Assembly (NCBI RefSeq): GCF_027532025.1
Contig: NZ_JAPZSY010000024.1
Location: forward strand, 1 to 64,000
Reading direction: 5' to 3'
DNA length: 64,000 bases
DNA from: Inhella sp.
GTDB taxonomy: Bacteria > Pseudomonadota > Gammaproteobacteria > Burkholderiales > Burkholderiaceae_C
Positions 60,878-64,000 of the stretch are shown one piece after another. Every line of letters begins with the position of its first letter. Position 1 is the stretch's first letter. The translations under genes and the position numbers were made by a program. The notes beneath the pieces were generated by a model. The model saw nothing but the letters and a program-made list of their open reading frames with translations. It searched no databases and was not told the origin of the DNA.

Positions 60878-61903
60878 TCAGCGGACGGGCGCCGGCTGGC
60901 GCAGCGCATCCACGCCGCCCTGGCCCAAGGCGGCGCCAAATCGTTTGACGAGGCGCTCGGCCACGTTCTCGCGCGGGGTGTAGTCGATGACTTCTTCGGC
61001 ACCCACCACCTCGCGGGCCACGCGATCGAGGTTGGCCATGCCATCGGCCAAGCCCAGCGCCACCGCCCGGTCGCCATTCCAAACCATGCCGCTGAAGGTT
61101 TCGGCGTCTTCCTTCAGCCGGTCGCCTCGGCCCTCACGCACGACGGCGATGAACTGCTGGTGCACGCCGTCGATCCAGGCCTGGGCCTTGGCGCGGTCGG
61201 CGGGCTTCATCGGGCTGAAGGGGTCGAGCAAGCCTTTGTGCTCGCCCGCGGTGATGAGCCGGCGCTCCACGCCCAGCTTCTCCATCAGCCCGCTGTAACC
61301 AAAGCCGTCGATCAGCACGCCGATGCTGCCCACCATGGAGGCCTTGTCCACGTAGATGGCGTCGGTCGACGAAGCGATGTAGTAGGCCGCTGACGCGCAC
61401 ACGTCTTCCACCACGGCGTAGATGGGCTTGTCGTGCGCGGCGCGCAGGCGCTTGATCTCGTCCACCACGATGCCCGCCTGCACGGGGCTGCCACCCGGCG
61501 AGTTGATGCGCAGCACCACGCCGCGCGCGCCATGGTCGGCAAAGGCTTCCTTGAGGGCCGAGACGATGTGGTCGGCGTTGGCCTCGGTGTCGGCGGCGAT
61601 CTCGCCGCGCACCTCCACCAAGGCGGTGTGCGGGCGACCCGGGGCCACGGTGGGGTGCTGCGGCGCCCACAGACTCCACAAGATCAACGCGGCCAAGCCC
61701 AACCAGAGCCAGCGGAAGGCCAGGCGCCAGCGGCGCTCGCGGCGCTTTTCGGTCAGGAAGTCTTGCGCCAGGGCCAGCAGCAGGGCCTCGGTGCCGCGGG
61801 CGGCGGCCTCGGCGGCCGGTGCAGGGGACGCTGCAGCGCGCAGCATGTCGTCCGGGTTCGGGGTCGCGTCGGGCAGCGGCGGGGTGGGGTCGGACGGCGT
61901 CAT
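60878..61903 (-). CDS. sppA: Signal peptide peptidase SppA (S49), short form
   Basis: 341 aa. One membrane helix at about residues 63-80 (FRWLWLGLAALILWSLWA), then a periplasmic ClpP-like protease domain with LRINSPGGSPVQAG, the nucleophile S171 in VCASAAYYIASS and the general base K187 in YVDKASMVGSIGV. It is the single-domain SppA type. It degrades cleaved signal peptides. ATGA overlap with the Rieske gene fixes the start. Confidence 0.93.
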   Translation of the reverse strand: MTPSDPTPPLPDATPNPDDMLRAAASPAPAAEAAARGTEALLLALAQDFLTEKRRERRWRLAFRWLWLGLAALILWSLWAPQHPTVAPGRPHTALVEVRGEIAADTEANADHIVSALKEAFADHGARGVVLRINSPGGSPVQAGIVVDEIKRLRAAHDKPIYAVVEDVCASAAYYIASSTDAIYVDKASMVGSIGVLIDGFGYSGLMEKLGVERRLITAGEHKGLLDPFSPMKPADRAKAQAWIDGVHQQFIAVVREGRGDRLKEDAETFSGMVWNGDRAVALGLADGMANLDRVAREVVGAEEVIDYTPRENVAERLVKRFGAALGQGGVDALRQPAPVR

Positions 61904-62325
61904 GGCGATGGAGGCTCGGGAGGGTCAGCAAGTTCGGGCGGCGGCAAGGGCCGCTGGTGGGCGTTAGGGTACCAACGCACCTCCCCAGCGTCTTCGGTCA
62001 CGGTCACCGGAATCAGGCCCGCGCGGCCGCAGCGGCCCATCACGCAGGCGCCGGTGCGGGGCGAGTACACCGCCCCATGCACCGCGCACAGGATGTGCTC
62101 GCGCGAGCTGTCCAAAAACTCGTTGGGCTGCCAGTCCAGCTCGGTGGGCACGTGGGCGCAGCGGTTCAGGTACGCCACCACACGGCCGTCGAACCGCAGG
62201 GCAAAGGCCCGCTCTTCGCGGCCGCAGTACAGCAGGTCCCACTGCACGCCCAGGCCGCGCTCGGCCAAGGCTTCGCTGCGGCACACGAGCAGGCCCGCCT
62301 CGGGCGAGTTGGGCGCGTCAGCCAT
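61900..62325 (-). CDS. Rieske [2Fe-2S] protein
   Basis: 141 aa, soluble, single domain. The cluster ligands are C56-x-H58 (RCAHVP) and C80-x2-H83 (CAVHGAVY). The fold matches ferredoxin-like Rieske proteins rather than the bc1 subunit (no anchor helix). It overlaps the HAD phosphatase stop by 8 bases and sppA by 4 bases. Redox partner unknown. Confidence 0.88.
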   Translation of the reverse strand: MADAPNSPEAGLLVCRSEALAERGLGVQWDLLYCGREERAFALRFDGRVVAYLNRCAHVPTELDWQPNEFLDSSREHILCAVHGAVYSPRTGACVMGRCGRAGLIPVTVTEDAGEVRWYPNAHQRPLPPPELADPPEPPSP

Positions 62326-62968
62326 GGGTGGTCAGCCAAGCGTGCAGGCTGGGCACGTCGTGCAGCACCGCCAGGGGGCGCAGGGCTTCCAGTTCGTCCA
62401 CCGGGTGGGCGCCAAAGCTCACCGCCAGCGCGGCCGTGCCGGCGTTGAGGGCCAACTGCAGGTCGTGCGTGGTGTCGCCCACCATGAGGGTGCGCTCGGG
62501 GGCCACGCCCAGCTCGTCCATCAGCTCGTGCAGCATTTGCGGGTGGGGCTTGCCGGCGGTTTCTTCGGCGGTTCGGGTGGCGTCGAACAGCGCGCGCAGG
62601 CCCACCTGGTCCAAAGCTTCGTCCAGGCCCCGGCGGCTCTTGCCAGTGGCCACGGCCAGGCGGTGGCCGCGGTCTTTCAGGGCGTGCAGCAGGGGCACGA
62701 CGCCGTCGAACAGGGTCACGTCGTGCACCGTGGCGAAGTAGTGCTTGCGGTAGGCGTGGCCCATCTCGCGGTAGCGCTCGCGCGGCAGGCCGGGCGCGGC
62801 GATCAAGAGGGCCTGCTCCAGCCCCAAGCCGATGACGTGTTGGGCCTGCGCTTGGCTGGGCTCGGGCAGCCCCATCTCCCGCGCTGCGGCCTGGATGCTG
62901 CGCACGATGCAGGCGGTGGAGTCGAACAGCGTGCCGTCCCAGTCGAAAGCAATGAGGTCGTGGTTCAA
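62318..62968 (-). CDS. HAD-superfamily phosphatase (Gph-like)
   Basis: 216 aa. Catalytic aspartates are in FDWDGTLFDST, the cap follows (MGHAYRKHYFATVHD), motif II is VATGKSRRGLDEAL, motif III is GKPHPQM and motif IV is VGDTTHDLQLALNAG. It resembles phosphoglycolate-phosphatase-type HADs. The best start is TTG 62968 (reading MNHDLIAFDWDG), since no ATG or GTG lies close to motif I. Divergent to the photolyase gene. Confidence 0.88.
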   Translation of the reverse strand: MNHDLIAFDWDGTLFDSTACIVRSIQAAAREMGLPEPSQAQAQHVIGLGLEQALLIAAPGLPRERYREMGHAYRKHYFATVHDVTLFDGVVPLLHALKDRGHRLAVATGKSRRGLDEALDQVGLRALFDATRTAEETAGKPHPQMLHELMDELGVAPERTLMVGDTTHDLQLALNAGTAALAVSFGAHPVDELEALRPLAVLHDVPSLHAWLTTHG

Positions 62969-62994
62969 GGGACTGCCTGAGAGAAAGACGGGGG

Positions 62995-63014
62995 ATTGTG
63001 GGCCGACCCACAAT
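62995..63014. promoter_or_regulatory. Inverted repeat between the HAD gene and the photolyase gene
   Basis: ATTGTGGG and CCCACAAT form an 8-bp inverted repeat with spacer CCGA. Each arm ends in CACAAT, a possible -10 box for the gene on its side; the plus-strand box ends 6 bases before the photolyase ATG. It could be an operator for both genes, or just two divergent -10 boxes. Confidence 0.45.
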
Positions 63015-63020
63015 GACCCG

Positions 63021-64000
63021 ATGACCCCGACCCTTGTTTGGTTGCGGCGCGACCTGCGCCTGCACGACCACGCCGCGCTGCACGCGGCCTGCAGCACCGG
63101 CGGCCCCGTGTTCGTGGCCTTCGTCTTCGAGCGCGACATCCTGGACGCTCTGCCCCGGGCCGACCGGCGCGTCGAGCTGATCTGGCACGCCCTGGCCGAC
63201 ATCGAGCGCCAGCTGCGCGAGCGTGGCGTGGGCCTGATCGTGCGCCACGGCCGCGCACGCGAGCTCATCCCTGCCCTGGTGCACGAACTCAAGGCCCAGC
63301 GCCTCGTCTTCGCCCACGACGACGACCCCTTCGCCCTGGCCCGCGACGAGGCCGTGCGCGCCGCCCTGCCCGGCGTGCGCGTGGACAGCGTGCAAGACGT
63401 GACCGTGTTCGAGCGCCGCGAACTGCTGACCGGCGCCGGCAAGCCCTACACCGTGTTCACGCCCTACAAGAACGCCTGGCACAAGGCCATGGCCGCGGAA
63501 GGCGCCGCCCGCCTGGCCGAGCGCGTGCCGAACCTGGCCTCCCTGGCGCCCACGCCGTTGGCCACCGGCCTGCCCAGCCTGGCCGACCTGGGCTTCGAGC
63601 CCACCGACCTGCACGAGCGCTACCGCGGCGGCGCCACGCAAGCCCGCGCGCAGCTGGCCGAGTTCGTCACCGAGCGCATGGCCGGCTACGCCGAGACACG
63701 CAACTTCCCGGCCGTCAAAGGCCCCAGCTACCTCAGCCCCGCGCTGCGCTTCGGCCTGGTGGCCCCGCGCGAACTGGCCCGCGCCGCGTGGCCGCTGCGC
63801 GCGCAAGAGGGCGCCGGCGGCTGGCTCAACGAGCTGATCTGGCGGGACTTCTACCACCAGGTGCTGCACCATCACCCCGCTGTGGTGCACGGCCCGCTGA
63901 AGACCGACTACGCCCGCGTCGTGTGGGACGAAGGCCCCGAAGCGGACGAACTTTTTGCGGCGTGGTGCGAGGCGCGAACCGGCTACCCGCTGGTGGACGC
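63021..64000 (+). CDS. phrB: Deoxyribodipyrimidine photolyase (3' end outside window)
   Basis: Flavin enzyme that repairs cyclobutane pyrimidine dimers with blue light. The first 326 codons are present and open at the window edge. The opening TLVWLRRDLRLHDHAALHAA is the photolyase N-terminal Rossmann (antenna) domain. PYTVFTPYKNAWHKA, NFPAVKGPSYLSPALRFG and LNELIWRDFYHQVLHHHP are family motifs, the last two in the FAD-binding helical domain. It runs into ARTGYPLVDA at the edge. A class I CPD photolyase is the best fit. Confidence 0.93.
   Translation, partial: MTPTLVWLRRDLRLHDHAALHAACSTGGPVFVAFVFERDILDALPRADRRVELIWHALADIERQLRERGVGLIVRHGRARELIPALVHELKAQRLVFAHDDDPFALARDEAVRAALPGVRVDSVQDVTVFERRELLTGAGKPYTVFTPYKNAWHKAMAAEGAARLAERVPNLASLAPTPLATGLPSLADLGFEPTDLHERYRGGATQARAQLAEFVTERMAGYAETRNFPAVKGPSYLSPALRFGLVAPRELARAAWPLRAQEGAGGWLNELIWRDFYHQVLHHHPAVVHGPLKTDYARVVWDEGPEADELFAAWCEARTGYPLVD

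Noticed and set aside
57782-61393. Plus-strand open frame of about 1200 codons across MFS, gamma-glutamyltransferase and SppA genes
   Set aside because: It is antisense to three recognisable genes, has the His/Gln/Gly/Arg-rich composition of a GC-rich shadow frame and shows no domain.
1-64000. CRISPR arrays, tRNA or rRNA genes, insertion sequences or prophage genes
   Set aside because: I found no regularly spaced direct repeats, no tRNA or rRNA-like sequence, and no transposase, integrase or terminal inverted repeats.

Overview
The window is high-GC, densely packed bacterial DNA with very few gaps and many start/stop overlaps of the ATGA or TGATG type. The gene set (a Gsp-type type II secretion operon in the order G-H-I-J-K-L-M-C-like-D-E-F, DsbC, a UbiH-family hydroxylase, class II LysS, YchF, DNA photolyase) points to a betaproteobacterium, most likely Burkholderiales of the Rubrivivax/Leptothrix/Inhella kind. 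That placement is inference; no rRNA or other strict marker is present.

Layout. (1) 1-13329, minus strand: a surface-polysaccharide locus. Transcription starts with a flippase fused to a glycosyltransferase (13329), followed by a Wzy/WaaL-type membrane protein, a 2-oxoglutarate/Fe oxygenase, two GT4 transferases and a three-enzyme UDP-L-amino-sugar set (FnlA-like, RmlD-like, WecB/FnlC-like). After a hairpin come Wza-like, Wzz-like and a WecA/MraY-type initiating transferase cut by the window edge. (2) 13595-16784, plus: a small secreted protein, an alkaline-phosphatase/sulfatase-superfamily membrane hydrolase and a sulfotransferase, translationally coupled. (3) 16769-27206, minus: an 11-gene type II secretion operon. 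(4) 27328-28731, minus: a secreted protein with 10 N-X-S/T sequons and its own strong terminator. Divergent to it, 29155-36497, plus: an eight-gene operon headed by an HMW1C-type (GT41) cytosolic N-glycosyltransferase, then a sugar aminotransferase, WbqC, two paralogous GH43/GH32-like beta-propellers, a GNAT acetyltransferase, a methyltransferase and an APS kinase. (5) 36473-49903, minus: a second polysaccharide/O-antigen locus with WbpB-WbpD-WbpE, a second flippase, a hexapeptide acyltransferase, two GT4 transferases, a methyltransferase, an intruding VapBC pair, an aminotransferase, a PglC-like initiating transferase and a WbpM-like dehydratase; a frameshifted Uma2-family gene lies among them on the plus strand. 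(6) 50013-64000: mostly housekeeping genes (lysS, PNPOx-like, enoyl-CoA hydratase, DUF3108, DUF3429, dsbC, Ubi hydroxylase, ychF, MFS, gamma-glutamyltransferase, SppA, Rieske, HAD phosphatase, photolyase).

How it fits together. Regions 1 and 5 each carry an initiating phosphoglycosyltransferase, a flippase and nucleotide-sugar genes, so the cell probably makes two distinct polyprenol-linked glycans. Region 4 looks like a separate, soluble protein-glycosylation system: a cytosolic NGT beside a candidate exported substrate, with genes able to make and decorate a 4-amino-deoxysugar. APS kinase (region 4) and the sulfotransferase (region 2) could together sulfate a glycan. The HMW1C gene is visibly poorer in GC than its flanks, which suggests acquisition. 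The HMW1C-headed operon is the best candidate for an undescribed system.
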